The notes below the pieces were generated by a model, which was not told the DNA's origin, did no database searches, and saw nothing but the letters and a program-made list of their open reading frames with translations. A program made the position numbers and the translations under genes. From Xiphydria camelus (Eukaryota > Arthropoda > Insecta > Hymenoptera > Xiphydriidae), in NCBI GenBank assembly GCA_963678675.1, contig OY783195.1, positions 16,213,342 through 16,277,341 on the forward strand: DNA of 64,000 bases, given 5' to 3'. Of the stretch, positions 21,449-33,600 are shown piece after piece. The number at the start of each line of letters is the position of its first letter. The first letter of the stretch is position 1.

Positions 21449-24222
21449 GTAAACAAATCAACGAAGAGGAAATTGGATGATCGAATGAAGGAAATTCACC
21501 TACACGCAACATGAGGTTGGTTTCAAAAGGATAAAGGCTGTCATCTGATGGCATTAAACGTCTCGATTGCTGAGATTTGTTTAAAGACATTTAATACGTA
21601 AATATACCAGAACGTGACCAAGAGAATACATGATCCCAAATCCCCTACAGCCTCCGCTGATAAGCTAAGGCCAGTTGATACGATGTTAAGAGCTCACAAG
21701 ACATGCACACCTAATAGCGAACAAGCGAAGAAAGCGATTTCTAAAAATGCTCTAATATCAGGTATGTAATTCTCAATTCCTTCGTTTTGCTAACACACTG
21801 TCTGCAATAATTAGAAGACGTGAAGGATTATTTAAAACTGACTATTTTATATGATACAGTGACGAAATTACATCTCTGGAATTTGAATTGGAATTACTAT
21901 TTCATCGATATAACGAAGTTAAAATCCTGACAAGCACTCCAGCTGCCAAGTCGGACGCTATTTTTCAGGAAGCATTAAATATTTTGATACTTAATATTAC
22001 TGTCCCGTCGATTGATCGAGACAAATTCCGATGATAAGGTCGACAGTGTTAATAATGAGTTTAATCGTATCTTTAATGATGCAATAATTGTAAAGGCATT
22101 TAATTCTACCATTATTTTATCAAAGATATTTCATTAATACTCATCGCGGCATATATTAAATAGAGTTTGCGAATAAAAGAAAAGGGTCAGCAATACAAGA
22201 GTTTCATGAATCGTATTAATTATGCGTCTCGCTCGAACTTCCAACGTCCCACCCGATTATTGCTGCTGTGTGTACGTAGATTTCCCATCCGAACATTTGC
22301 TTGGTGTTGTAACGTTAAAGTAATGGGTTCATTTTAACGATTTACTGTCAATTGTTAGCTACTCCAGTGTGGAGTATTACAAGGAGATGCCACGTGGAGG
22401 CCAATTGACACGTTACATGAATTTCGTACGACCTCTTCATGAATTTCTAAGGTTTTATGAATTCCATGTAACTTCATCTCCCACCCTACCGTTCTCGCTG
22501 CGACTCGGAAAGCCGAATGTTATTGTTGCGGCTTCAAGGGTAGTCGGTCATTGTTGCTGTGGAAAGCACATGATTACATCAAGTGTTCCATATGACCTCC
22601 TTCTATTTCTTGTTGGCACTGCATTCGCACACTTCGCACAAGGTTCTGCTGTGTGTTGCGAAGCATATCTGCAGGTATCACAGCGCACTCTTCTCTGATG
22701 CGTGTTTTAAGGTGTTCGATATTTTGAATTCGCCGCTCGTCGAAAACCTTCATCTTCAAATAACCCCATAAAAAGAAGTCGAGAGGAGTTAGATCCGGAG
22801 ATCTAGGTGGCCACTCCCTGGGTGCTCTCAAGCCGATCCAATGTGCGCCAAAAACGGCATTCAAGAGCTGAGTCACCATTCTGCTTGAATGCGCTGGTGC
22901 ACCGTCATGCTGGAATATGACTGGTTGATCTTCAGCGACTTCGAGAAGAGCCGGCAAAATTTGATTTTCCAGCATATCGAAATAGGTATGGGAATTTAAA
23001 TTTCCCTCGATGAAGATGGGCCCGATGATCGGCTCTCCATATATCCCAGTCCAAACATTGACCTTCTCTTTATTTTGATGGTTCTGCTCACGGACGACGT
23101 GCGGGTTCCTTACGCACCAGTATCTGTAGAAATGGGAGCACATGCTACCATTTACAAAAAACGTACATTCGTCCGTGAAGCAGATGGTCTTCATATAATC
23201 AGGATTCCGCTCGAGCTGCTCCACCATTGATCGGCAATGCCATCAATAGCATGTGCTCCTATTTCTACCTCCTATTTCTATAGTTTGGATGTAACTTCTA
23301 TCTTATCCTGAGGAAAATTAGTCGATGGACATCAGACGCGGAAATCTAAGTAGACACAGCAGCAATAATCGGGTGGGACGTTGGAAGTTCGAGCGAGACG
23401 CATAATTAATACGATTCATGAAACTCTTGTAATGCTGACCCATTTCTTTTATTCGCAAACTCTATTTAATGTATGCCGCGATGAGTATTAATGACATAAC
23501 TTTGATCAAATAATGGTAGAATTAAATGCTTTTACAATTATTGCATCATTAAAGATACGATTAAACTCATTATTAACACTGTCGACCTTATCATCGGAAT
23601 TTGTCTCGATCAATCGACGGGACAGTAATATCAAGTATCAAAATATTTAATGCTTCCTGAGAAATAGCGTCCGACTTGGCAGCTGGAGTGCTCTCTCTCT
23701 TGTCAGGATTTTAACTTCGTTATATCGATGAAATAGTAATTCCAATTCAAATTACAGAGATGTAATTTCGTCACTGTATTATATAAAATAGTCAGTTTTA
23801 AATAATCCTTCACGTCTTCTAATTATTGCAGACAGTGTGTTAGCAAAACGAAGGAATTGAGAATTACATACCTGATATTAGAGCATTTTTAGAAATCGCT
23901 TTCTTCGCTTGTTCGCTATTAGGTGTGCATGTCTTGTGAGCTCTTAACATCGTATCAACTGGCCTTAGCTTTACCAAATCTATTACGTGATTGTCGATCT
24001 CCTGCGCTATCGGCGGAGGCTGTAGGGGATTTGGGATCATATATTCTCTTGGTCACGTTCTGGTATATTTACGTATTAAATGTCTTTAAACAAATCTCAG
24101 CAATCGAGGCGTTTAATGCCATCAGATGACAGCCTTTATCCTCTCGAAACCAACCTCATGTTGCGTGTAGGTGAATTTCCTTCATTCGATCATCCAATTT
24201 CCTCTTCGTTGATTTGTTTTCT
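21449..24222. repeat. Long inverted repeat (~0.85-kb arms) around a DD41D remnant
   Basis: Arms 21449-22273 and 23357-24222 are inverted copies. The central 1.1 kb carries a truncated transposase on the minus strand. The arms carry no recognisable gene. Part of the arm also occurs once more, directly, at 19791-20217. Confidence 0.8.
22574..23227 (-). pseudogene. DD41D transposase lacking its DNA-binding domain
   Basis: 217 residues with the complete catalytic core: CFTDECTF (Asp 19), QHDGAPAHSS (Asp 108) and SPDLTPLDFFLWG (Asp 150). There are 41 residues between the second and third Asp. The C-terminus GGHMEHLM matches the family. A full-length relative has about 340-360 residues, so some 140 N-terminal residues with both helix-turn-helix units are missing. 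The methionine used is internal. The core might still fold but could not bind its TIRs. Confidence 0.85.
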
Positions 24223-25029
24223 TAGCTCCTGACCTACTCCCATCTTCCCATATGTCGGGTTTTCGTTCTCGTCTTCACTTTCCGCGTGCTCCTTTTCCAA
24301 CTCCACTTTGTACTGTATCGGGCTAGCGTACTCCAAACCATCGCCTAGTCTCTTTCCCAATTTAAGAAACCACCCTCCAAGGTGCTATTATCTGCGAGAA
24401 TTTATTTATTGATTAGCCGACTTTGGTACGGGATAAAATTAATTTTTACTCATTCAAATACTCTAAATCATCTCGAAACAAGACTAAACGCTTTGATCGT
24501 GTTACATACTGTAATTGGGATAACGCCTGATGCAATACTTCCGGTTCTTCTTGCTGCTACTGAGCATTACCCGAAGAATCGGACGAGAGGTCCCTATGAC
24601 TTGGAGGATTTCTTCTTTCCTCGTTGACATTCTCGTTTTTCAGCTTCGATAGGCGCGGAAGACAAGTAATTGGCAATCATAACAGCCCTGTTCGTTCAGA
24701 AAGATTCGGGAATTTCACCGAAGAAACCCGAATGATTATTTCTTATCACTACTATAAATTACTCACCATTATTCAAATATTCACGATTTTAAGGTCACAC
24801 GAAAAGCTTTGATCTCCCGAATTGACAGCTATCGGAAAATCAGACGTTTGACACTTTTCACTCTTATGCAGCGCACTCTGTTGAACCCAACTCTAACTAT
24901 CACTGCCGAAGCCAAATTTCAGGTCACAGTGCCCCTGTTGCGCTTGTCGTCAGACACGGTATATACCTACTCTAGAGTCTACATAGCGTTATATAACACA
25001 ATTCTTTTATAATCAACTGTCTCGTAATC
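24223..25029. other. Repeat-derived sequence, no gene
   Basis: About 24640-25000 resembles one half of the TACCG-tipped element at 61560-61860 (for example TGACAGCTATCGGAAAATCAG). The rest is unassigned. Confidence 0.4.
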
Positions 25030-25330
25030 ACACAATATACATACAGGACGAGGTCTTAGATCTGCGACATAACAAATATAACGTTGACGATTTTGCGGAA
25101 GTATAGACGATGAGCATCATCGTTGATTCGTCATGGTGGGTAGAAGGGGTTAAGCAGGATCGGCAACTGCCAGTTATGGAACTTTAAAAATAATCAGGTA
25201 AGTACTCCTAATTCTAACCAAAACTAGAGAGAAACCTGGTAAGATCCAGGCGTATATACCTACCTGATTGAAGAGTTTCATCACTGGCAATTGCCAATGC
25301 TGCTTAAGGAGTTTGGGGAGTAAAGTCAAA
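25030..25330. repeat. Dispersed repeat shared with 29.9-30.2 kb
   Basis: The block around 25035-25200 (GATCTGCGACATAAC, then TTAAGCAGGATCGGCAACTG) recurs at 29960-30070, and its beginning at 49840-49930. An inverted segment at 25265-25320 makes the unit partly palindromic. Confidence 0.55.
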
Positions 25331-25690
25331 ATGATGAAAAAAATCTGAAAAAATTTTCAAATAATTATGGAATTATTCTAATGACTGTAATTTTTTCAGA
25401 TTTTTCATGTGTACTGTTTTCGAAAAAAAAATAATTCCATTTCTTTTCTAACTTCATCTGAACTTCATGCTACATAAAATACTTTACCAATGCTAAAGTT
25501 ATTCAACATTTATTTAAAATATACTAAAATGTATTATTTCATCAAATTTTGATTAATTATTGTTAAAATAATGACAGTACTTATAGTTCTGCAATGCAGG
25601 GTCGATGAAAAAAATTCGATATTTTGAAAAGAAATAATGGTAAATTTCTGAAAAAATTAAACGTTATAGAATGATTAATCAACTTTAATT
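25331..25690. other. AT-rich, no gene recognised
   Basis: Very AT-rich sequence with no open frame of note. Confidence 0.4.
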
Positions 25691-25819
25691 TGGTATTATT
25701 TTGAAACTCTTCCTGTGTTTCGTTGACGAGAAATTAAATAAAGTAATAGGGAAAATATCATTTGTAGAGAAAACGAATTTCTTGAGAAATGTGGCAACAT
25801 TGCAAACGCTATTTACCTT

Positions 25820-26130
25820 TCCAACGTTTGGTTCTCTTAGTAGCAGAACGCACGAGCCGCGAACGCGGCGGATGACGGTCGCGCGGATGTTAATTTATTA
25901 TAGGAATATACCTATGGCAGACAACGCACTGGCATCCGCGTAACCGTGCGGATGAGCGGACGCCGGCATCGGATGCGGCGAACGTGGAGACCGCGTGGAC
26001 ACTTTCATAGTGACCAACCATCCGCGGCGGTTTTCGCAAGAGCAATCCGCGCTTCCCCGCGGCACCGCTTCACCGCTATTCGCCGCGGTTCCCGCTCTTA
26101 CTTCTACTTGATTCACTGTTTTCGATATCG
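25820..26130. other. GC-rich, CpG-rich island
   Basis: A stretch rich in CG dinucleotides (many GCGG, CCGCG) between AT-rich flanks. Short frames on both strands carry no domain. It might be a promoter-like region or a fragment of GC-rich satellite; no transcript evidence can be read from sequence alone. Confidence 0.35.
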
Positions 26131-26765
26131 TGTAACCTCACAATCCTAGCCTCGAAACTGTCGTTGTTTTCCTGTGCGAACTGTTGTCTATATACCGCCA
26201 TAGCTATCCTAATTTATACTTTTTCTATTCACCCTAGACACTTCCCCCTTTCCCTCACGCTCTTACAATCCTTCTTTTCCACGCATAAATTCTTTCTCGA
26301 AAATCGAGGTTAAGACAGGTTATAAACACACATCATAAGCACTAAAATCTAGTGCTCAATGTAGCCAACTACTGCATTGAAAATTACCTCTGCCACATCA
26401 TTGCCAGTTTTCCGACGAATTTTCGATATTTTTTCATAAATTAGAGAACATTTTTACATAATTATACATTTTCTAAATTATAAAAAAATTAATTGAAAGT
26501 GAAATAGACGTGAAAAACAGTTTTTCCATTCGTACTTATTATTTTTTGTAAATAATATTTTTCAAGTTTTTCAGTTTCAGGGATTGAAAACTTGCAGGAG
26601 AACAATAGATTTCCCCTGCACCTCACCCCCGATTACAATCCCTCGCCAAACTCCTTAACCTCTCCTACCCACTACGACCAATCAACGATAACGCTTATCG
26701 TTCATACTTCATGAAGTCGTCTACGTTATATTTATTATGTCACGGATTCAAATTTCACCTTGTAC
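26131..26765. other. No feature recognised
   Basis: AT-rich sequence. Near 26620-26700 there is weak similarity to the 30.1-kb repeat (CTCCTACCCACTACGACCAATCAA). No gene. Confidence 0.35.
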
Positions 26766-26769
26766 GTAC

Positions 26770-27997
26770 ACCCGGCGCAACGAAATCTGTTGCTGCGGAA
26801 TTTTTTTTAATGTTATTTTCCTCACTCATGCCTATTTCGAGGCCTTTTCCAGCTTATTTTCAGACCGTAAGATGGCGTTTTTCCCGCATGAAACCGAGCG
26901 GGAGTCCGCAGGCTGTCAAAAGTACTTTAAGGTCAAAGCACATCTAGGCGAAGCGAAGCGACGCGAAGCGAAGCGACGCGCCGCGAAGCGCGGCTGTGCA
27001 ACGCACACTTGGGCGAAGCGAAGCGCGGCGAAGAGAAGCGCGGCGAATTCTATCCCCTTCTCTACCAGGTATAAACAGCTATACCTGAAAATATCCATAT
27101 ATGGATACCCGGGTAGAGAAGGGAGGGAAGGGAAGCGCCGTGAAATGTCAGTCATTTTCGCCTTTTTCGCCTTTTTTATTCATTTTCGCCCTTTTCAAAC
27201 TGATGAACGCAACGTGAAATGAGCCGTGTACATGTTTTGTTTTGAGAAATGGGCATTCGTGAGGAAAAATAGTGTATATCATTCGGCGGAAATCCTCGGA
27301 TTTTTAAGACTGTGTTTATATAGATCGTAGCCTCCTCCCCAAACCATGCCTCGTGTTACTACCTAATTAAACACAGTCTGAAAAAATCTCGAATTTCCGC
27401 CTTATGATATAAGATACTATTTCGTGTGAGAAAATTCATTTCGTTGACGAGATCTATCTTGGAAAGGATTTTCGAATCGTTAACGGAAGTGATCGACGAA
27501 ACATTACATCCGTTAACGAATTACATTCCGTCCACGATAAACATTTCTCGCAGCGCTTCGCTTCGCCGCGCTTCGCTTCGCCGCGCTTCGCTTCGCCGCG
27601 CTTCGCTCAAGTGTGCGTTACCTCGTAAGAATCAATGGAAATATAAAAGGTAGCTTCGCTTCGCGGCGCGTCCCTTCGCTGCGCTTCCAGTCGCACAAGT
27701 TTGCTTATCCTAGGTCGCGACGCGAAGCTCGCCTTGGGCGAGCCTCGCCCCCCACCATGCCTCGTGCTACGACCTAATTAAACACAGTCTGAAAAAACCT
27801 CGGATTTCCGCCTTATGACATAAGATACTATTTTAAACGTACTAAACAATGAACAATTAATTCTCATGTCCTCATTAGCTACGGCGGCGTTTACTCTCAT
27901 TAATGAAACCATGAGGATTGATTAAACATTGGTTAGTACCTACGTTTAAAAATAACATTTAAAAAAGTCACCAACGACAGATTTCGTGGCGCCGGGT
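26770..27997. mobile_element. GTAC-family palindrome, copy H, interrupted
   Basis: The left end ACCCGGCGCAACGAAATCTG follows GTAC (26766-26769). The right end is its near reverse complement, followed by TTAC, a likely mutated GTAC. The palindrome is split at 26819-27832 by a T|T-type element. Removing that insertion restores the TTATTTTTAAACG sequence found in the intact copies at 35319, 38549 and 50729. Confidence 0.8.
26819..27832 (+). mobile_element. T|T-inserting element, 1.0-kb copy with GCGAAGCG core
   Basis: Starts TCCTCACTCATGCC and ends CATAAGATACTATT, with T on each side and no target duplication (verified against the intact GTAC palindromes). Internally there are runs of GCGAAGCGAAGCGACGC at 26945-27050 and the inverse at 27545-27740. 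There is also a head-to-tail 3'-5' junction on the minus strand near 27263. Confidence 0.6.
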
Positions 27998-28077
27998 TTA
28001 CATCATCTTCATACGTTGTTCAAGAGTCATTATAAAAATATTACAAACGTGCTATAATACATTACTAGTGTACTTAG

Positions 28078-28205
28078 AGCCGGTATTATAAAGCCCGTTG
28101 ACCGAAGGTTGAGCTTCAACCGACGGTTCGCCTGCAATTTGGGAATACGCCAACCGCCGGTTGAAGCTCAACCTTCGGTCAACGGGCTTTATAATACCGG
28201 CCCTC
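28078..28205. mobile_element. 128-bp hairpin element with TTA flanks (Harbinger-type)
   Basis: A near-perfect hairpin with arms of about 55 bp, ends GAGCCGGTATTATAAAGCC / inverse. TTA occurs immediately on both sides, the TWA pattern of PIF/Harbinger transposons. It is too short to code. Confidence 0.75.
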
Positions 28206-28530
28206 TTAGTAGATTTAAAATTTTAATGTATGCTATATTATATTTCAGTTATATTACCATATTTCAGTTATATTATAACATGTGGGGACGTCCGTTTTTG
28301 TTATTTGATTTTGTGTAGGAATTATGTAACTATAACAATCTCTCATTTGCTGGGGCCTTGTTGGTGAAAACTTTCTTTAACTTGCCTTTCGACCTCCACA
28401 GGCATGAGTTCGACAAGTTATTGATGTTACATTGTATTATAATTCCTATGGTTTAAGAAATCAAATCTACCCTGCAGGGACATACAGTTTCTTTAATAGA
28501 TTCTAGAATGCTCTATTGGCCAATCGTACA
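28206..28530. other. No feature recognised
   Basis: AT-rich spacer between a miniature element and the unknown frame below; no repeat recognised. Confidence 0.35.
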
Positions 28531-28785
28531 CTAAAACCGTCCATTTAATTCTCTATACCAAATAGCATTGATATACGGCTTAGATTCTACTACAGTATAT
28601 CGCTCTATGTAAGCTTTCCCCACAGTAACTGAATAATTCCAATGCCCGATTACGTGCCCCCTTATTCTCCTATCTTTACTGTCATTTTCTGTTAACTTTA
28701 TAACGTTCTCAAATGAATCAATATTCTTTAATTTGAAGCTTCTCTTAAACTTTTCAACAAGCCGTGTTACATATTTGCAGTGGCT
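28531..28785 (-). CDS. Unknown 84-codon open frame without a start, possible exon
   Basis: On the minus strand the frame is open for 84 codons without a methionine. It contains GHWNYSVTVGKAYIERYTVV and ends INAIWYRELNGRF before TAG. A TTCTGCTTTCAG acceptor-like sequence lies immediately upstream, but used in phase it would start with TAA, so the true exon boundary is unclear. It is downstream, on the same strand, of the kinase-like exon at 28.9 kb. It shows no kinase motif and I do not recognise it. It may be a decayed exon. Confidence 0.3.
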   Translation of the reverse strand, partial: SHCKYVTRLVEKFKRSFKLKNIDSFENVIKLTENDSKDRRIRGHVIGHWNYSVTVGKAYIERYTVVESKPYINAIWYRELNGRF

Positions 28786-28898
28786 TTACTGAAAGCAGAA
28801 TCAGCAAGCCATGTGCGACAGCGTGATGGAAGTCCTATTGTAGTTTTGTCAATAAACTATTATGCGAAGAAAAAACGATTGAATGAACCAGAGACAAC

Positions 28899-29067
28899 CT
28901 GCCTTCACAGTGGCGTATGAACCAGCACCGATTGTCCTGCCGAGAGCATAGCCATGCGATTCAAGAATAGTTAATTTTCTTTCCAATTTTCCATCTTTTT
29001 CATCCGAAGAAGCCGCTCCCTCTAATGAGGAATTTAATTTTGAATCATCTATCGGTACCGTCGTCAT
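28899..29067 (-). CDS. First coding exon of a TSSK-like serine/threonine kinase (partial)
   Basis: The exon starts MTTVPIDDSKLNSS, then an acidic linker, then LESHGYALGRTIGAGSYATVK. The GxGSYATVK element is the glycine-rich ATP-binding loop of protein kinases. The HGYALGR...SYATVK wording is typical of testis-specific (TSSK-type) kinases, which act in sperm development. Coding similarity ends at VKA. Possible donors are G|GTTGTC at 28898 or a GC-type AAG|GCAGGT at 28902. No VAIK, HRD or DFG exon could be found in the rest of the window, so either the intron is long or this is a stranded fragment. The frame beyond VKA is probably intron. This is the best candidate for host sequence. Confidence 0.6.
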
Positions 29068-29474
29068 GCTGCAGTTCGAGGAAAGCTAGGAGTAAAAATA
29101 AAATAAAGTGTGGTTATCTAGGATATTTCAGTTCTATATTGATTAATTATAACTTAGAATCGGAGTTAAAAGGCAAAATGTAGTACTTTAATTAATCATA
29201 TTTTACTTTAATTCCTAACGAGGATTTTTGTATGAATGAATAACTAAATTTTTAAAGAGAGCTTTATTTTGACATACTCGAAAGAAGAGCACTGTGATGG
29301 TAAGATGTCGTAGATTGTATTCAGCTAGTCCCTCTTTTGATTTAACGTATATAGTGCAAAGTAAGATTATTTAACTAATTTAAATACCAAATATTAAAGA
29401 ATCAGCATAAAGAATCAATCGTAAACACGTCTACGTGTATTAATATTAAAAACATTTGAAGGGATTTATCTATA
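29068..29474. other. Region upstream of the kinase-like exon
   Basis: AT-rich. It would hold the 5' untranslated region and promoter of the kinase if that gene is real. No motif is clear enough to annotate. Confidence 0.3.
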
Positions 29475-29713
29475 GGGTGAGGACTTGGATCTGCAACATA
29501 AGCAAATATATTTCGTGCAATTTCGGGAATGGCGATCATAGGCGATATTCTAGTGCGAGTGAGAACGCCGATTAACCCAAGTGATCGCAGAAAAATCTCT
29601 CTGTCGCATATTCTCTGCCCTTCTCAAACTTGTCCAGCTCGAGTGTGCGACAGAGAAACTCTTCTGTTTATCCAGCTTCTCTTTTGGAATTCTCACTCGC
29701 TCTCGCATATCGC
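29475..29713. repeat. Decayed relative of the hairpin element that follows
   Basis: Starts GGGTGAGGACTTGGATCTGC and contains CTCTCTGTCGCA... and GCGACAGAGAAAC inverted segments, like 29714-29922. It looks like an older copy directly beside a younger one. Confidence 0.5.
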
Positions 29714-29922
29714 TACAGGGTCCGGACTTAGATCTGCAACATAGCAATCGTGCGAGTGCGAGAGAGAATGTGTGGCAAGTGCATAAAAACCTCTCTGTCA
29801 CACTTTTCTTAAGACTAGTCCAGTTGTGGTTTGTGCGACAGAGAGGTTCTTATACACTCGCCACATATTCTCTCTCGCACTCGCATGATTACTATGTTAC
29901 AGATCCAAGTCCGGACCCCGTA
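29714..29922. mobile_element. 209-bp hairpin miniature element
   Basis: Tips TACAGGGTCCGGACTTAG / inverse, with near-complete inverted arms and a short loop. TA at both ends suggests Tc1/mariner-type mobilisation. Relatives of its terminal block are at 25035, 29475, 32100 and 49845. Confidence 0.75.
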
Positions 29923-30200
29923 TGATCACCATCCTCGGAATCGCATGATATAAAGTATTTTATGAAAGTATAGATGATGGGCGTCATCATTGATTGATCG
30001 TCGTGAGTAGGAAAGGTTAAGCAGGATCAGTAACTGCCAGTGATGAAACTCTTAAATCAGGTAAGTACGCCAGATTCTTCCCAGCTTTCACTCCAGTTCT
30101 GGTTAGAATTAGAAGTACTTATCTAATTTTAAGTTTCATTACTGATAGTTGCTGATTCTTCTTAACCTTTCCTATGCACCACGACCAACCAAAAATCGTC
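29923..30200. repeat. Copy of the 25.0-25.3 kb repeat
   Basis: Contains TTAAGCAGGATCAGTAACTG (about 30018) and an inverted segment near 30130-30170. No gene. Confidence 0.5.
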
Positions 30201-30860
30201 TACGTTATACGACAATAAAAAATTTATAAAAAAATGTTCATAAAAAAGAACGCCGCGTTTAAGTTTTCATATTTTTTCCACTATATACTGATGGTGTCAT
30301 ATAAGTATATGAATTTATTTAAAATCATAAGTGCATAAACATCGAATATAATTTTCTCTGAATTTTTTATTTTGAAGAAAAAAAACGTGGCAAGTTCTTT
30401 TTTATGAAAATTTTTTTATAAATTTTTTGTCGAATTTTTGAGTAACTTTTGATTTACAATAATTTTCCTTTCAAATGGTGCCTTTTATTTTTTATATATA
30501 AATCTTGTAACATTGCGATCTTAATTGATTTCTAATCTTTTTTGGAGAGTATTGTAAGTATCACTTTTTTTGGCACTGAATGAACATGCTGCCTTTTTTA
30601 CAGAGAATCTGTTTTTGTGACAAGATTTCACTATTTTTTGGAATTTATTCATGAGGAGAATATGTACATGAAGGAGAATAGCTTTTTATTATCACAAAAT
30701 TAAAGTCTCACATTTCATACCAATACGAGTCAATTAATTATAACAACGTTACTTTTGATTTATTCTCGCGATATTTTGAAATGATTTTATAATTAATGTT
30801 TCGATAATATTTATATTTGCCCAGAACAATTCGTTCGTGAAAGGATTTTCATAAATAACT
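30201..30860. repeat. AT-rich repeat shared with 60.4-61.3 kb
   Basis: Matches about 60440-60945 in inverted orientation and 61075-61330 directly. No coding potential. Confidence 0.6.
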
Positions 30861-31282
30861 GCCGTATGTCCGCGGGCAAACCGATCAGTCATACCTATGG
30901 CCGATACCTTGAAATTTGACTTCGGCAGTGTTTGCCGACGGTCGAGTCTTTGATGAAGCGCCTAATCTCGAAATCGTAAATTTGTGAATAAATGGTGGGT
31001 AATTTGCAGAAGTGATAAAAAATAATCATTCTTCGGTGAAATTCCCCAAAAGTTTAAAAACCGGACTGTCAAAGACTTCATGAAAATCTCCTAACCTACT
31101 CGTTGTGTAGTAACACTTAAATTTTAAGTACTAAAAATTACTTACCATTATTCACAAATTTACGATTCTGTAGCCAATTCCAACTATCAAAGACTCGACC
31201 GTCGGCAAACACTGCAGAAGTCAAATTTCAAGGCATCGGCCATAGGTATTGGCACTTGCTCGAATTCTCCTGGGACATACGG
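30861..31282. mobile_element. TACCGTATGTCC-family miniature element, palindromic
   Basis: Ends CCGTATGTCC and GGACATACGGTA. The arms share TTGACTTCGGCAGTGTTTGC and its inverse. This 422-bp element is related to 24640-25000, 61440-61878 and 63077-63330. No coding sequence. Confidence 0.75.
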
Positions 31283-31337
31283 TAAATAATCCGATAGTCG
31301 ATAATATAGAGTCATGTCATTTCCTTCTTTTTTTAAA

Positions 31338-31477
31338 TGGGTGCTTTCCATTTAACTGACACGATTCGACACAAGTCAACACAAAATTAAACCATTGGTT
31401 CTTTCTGCTGGAGCCTGCCAATCGGTCGGTGGTTCTAGTAGAAGTGTGTCGACTTGTGTCAAAATGGAAAGCACCCA
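31338..31477. mobile_element. 140-bp miniature element, TGGGTGCTTTCCATTT ends
   Basis: Terminal 16 bp are inverted copies of each other and are followed by ACACGATTCGACACAAGTC-like subterminal sequence, repeated inverted as GTCGACTTGTGTC. The superfamily is not determined. Confidence 0.65.
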
Positions 31478-31529
31478 ATCAAGGAAAAAGAAAAAATATT
31501 TTTAAAGTAATAATTAGGAAAGGAGATAC

Positions 31530-32100
31530 AGGCATTTGAATAAATACATATATATTCTCTCACATATATTTGATGGCATATGTGTGTGGTCGCATTTGTG
31601 GATGCATTTCCGATCATCGCCGAACAATCGACGATGAAAGCCGGAATATATCTCACACATTCGATGGCGCGTGCGTGTGTTTGATCTCATCTATGTATAC
31701 ACATTTCCGATCATGGCCGACTATCGCCAAAGATTGCCGGAATTTTTGTGACATTTTGACATATAGATATCGGCCGAGAAATCGTAAAATTCTCGACTCT
31801 TAGGCGCAAGGGGTGTGCCTTCGCGTTGTGTTAAGGATGAATCTCTGTTAATATGTAACTAATAAAATTTATTCTGGTCTCTATCAATATAGAGAATAAT
31901 TAATTTATATGGCGTAACTAAGCATAGTTTTGGTTATAACCATATATTTATTGAGAAAATTCGATGTAAAAATTGAGGGGTGAAGGTGGCAGACATTTTT
32001 CCTGTAGATACACGGGTGCTCGCGACGATAGCGCTGTCGTTTCTGACGAAACTAATGAACGAACATACCGCGAGACACTACCGTGTCTCTTGATTTGTTA
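31530..32100 (+). repeat. R1, copy 2
   Basis: Matches 2210-2337 plus 2910-3240 without the nested mariner derivative, so it also reports that insertion's empty site. No gene. Confidence 0.7.
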
Positions 32101-33600
32101 TGTCGCAGATCCAAGTCAGTAGAAATTCAGATACAATCGTTGAAAAAGTAATTAATCCTCATTAATATTTAATATCAACCAATGAACATCGAATACTCAT
32201 TGACTTAGTTTATACTAAAGATGAAACTGATAGAGTTTCCCCTGGGCTGAACTTACTGCATCGAGCGTATTTCCATCTTTTGTTGACGTGAAAGTGAAAT
32301 GAAAGATGCAGATATACTCGATGAAGCCAGTTAAACTCAGGGGGAAACATTACAAGGTAGAGGTGAGGTGAAAATGATGTAGAAGTGAGGCGAACTAATT
32401 TTTCAATTACGCTGGAAATCAAGAGTGAATCAGAAGTAAAGATGAGACAATAGCAAAGCATTTACACCATGCAAAAGTAGTGAACTGAAACTTAAAGCAC
32501 TTCTCATATTAACTTTCGACGGGTTTTCAACCCATGCGGCTGATGTACGATGGAGGGACCAACCAAAACGCAATGCATTTCTTACATCTTCTTCGTTCTT
32601 ACTGAGGGTACTCACTCTTATGTCAGAACAGTAGAACGATGAACATAGTCATTCAGCTCCGTGAAAATATTTGCTCCCTTTCCTCATGGGGCGGAATGAA
32701 GATTAAATTTACTTAATTATCATTTCATTACTATATTTGCATCATGATATTATAAGAATTAGTCTAATATAGGTATAGTTAATAGTGTTATATCGAATTT
32801 TTGATGATTTGGATATTAAAATTCAACGGAAAAGCACGAGAGGAATAGTTGCGTTCATGACAATTTTTGTAAAATATTACTTTATATAAAATATTAAGGT
32901 GGCTCGAATCTCGATAAAGACTAGAAGATTTCTAGGGATGATAAAATAAAATACCTGGAAAATTCTTAAGGTTATACTTATGTTGCCTGTAGTAGTTTTA
33001 AATTAATTTAACTTAACTAGGTAATTATCAGGCCAAACAACCTTTAACAACAATCACCTAGAAAATACTATTCTATTGTAGCGTTTTGTTCTGTTGTAAC
33101 GTTTTGCCGCCTAAATAAGAGCAAACAATAAAGCTTGAGTGAAGTATTTTATGTATAAAGTGACCATAGCTAGTACGTTACGTACTTTTATTCTCACATT
33201 ATCATGAAAATCGCAAAATCGTGAAATTTATGTTACCAGACAGCTGTAAGCATGGCCGCCGTTTGTACGATCTATTAACGGTAATTTCCTGATTTTGAAA
33301 TTTCCGTAATAATACGAAAATTAAAGTAGATAGCGCACTAGCTACGGTCATCTGATATATGAAAAACTTCATTCAATCGTCATTTTCGCTTTCATTTAGA
33401 CGGCAAAACGCTAGACTGGTCACTGTAATTCACCAGGAATTTCTAGTTTCCCTGTTATCATTCAGTATCGTATTAGTTAAGAACATAGCCTAGGGCACAC
33501 TGACAGGCACCAGAAATGTAAAAACAGACGAAACTATTATTCCTCGTAGAAGATCTTAAATAGTTATATACAGACAAGAGTAAAATAGAACTCTAATATA
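32101..33600. other. 1.5 kb without a recognised gene
   Basis: Starts with a fragment of the 29.7-kb hairpin family. About 32340-32460 carries AGGTGAGGTGAAAA-type sequence related to 41920-42060 and 44340-44480. At 33075-33185 and 33350-33430 two diverged direct copies around GGCAAAACG are visible. The rest looks unique. Confidence 0.4.
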
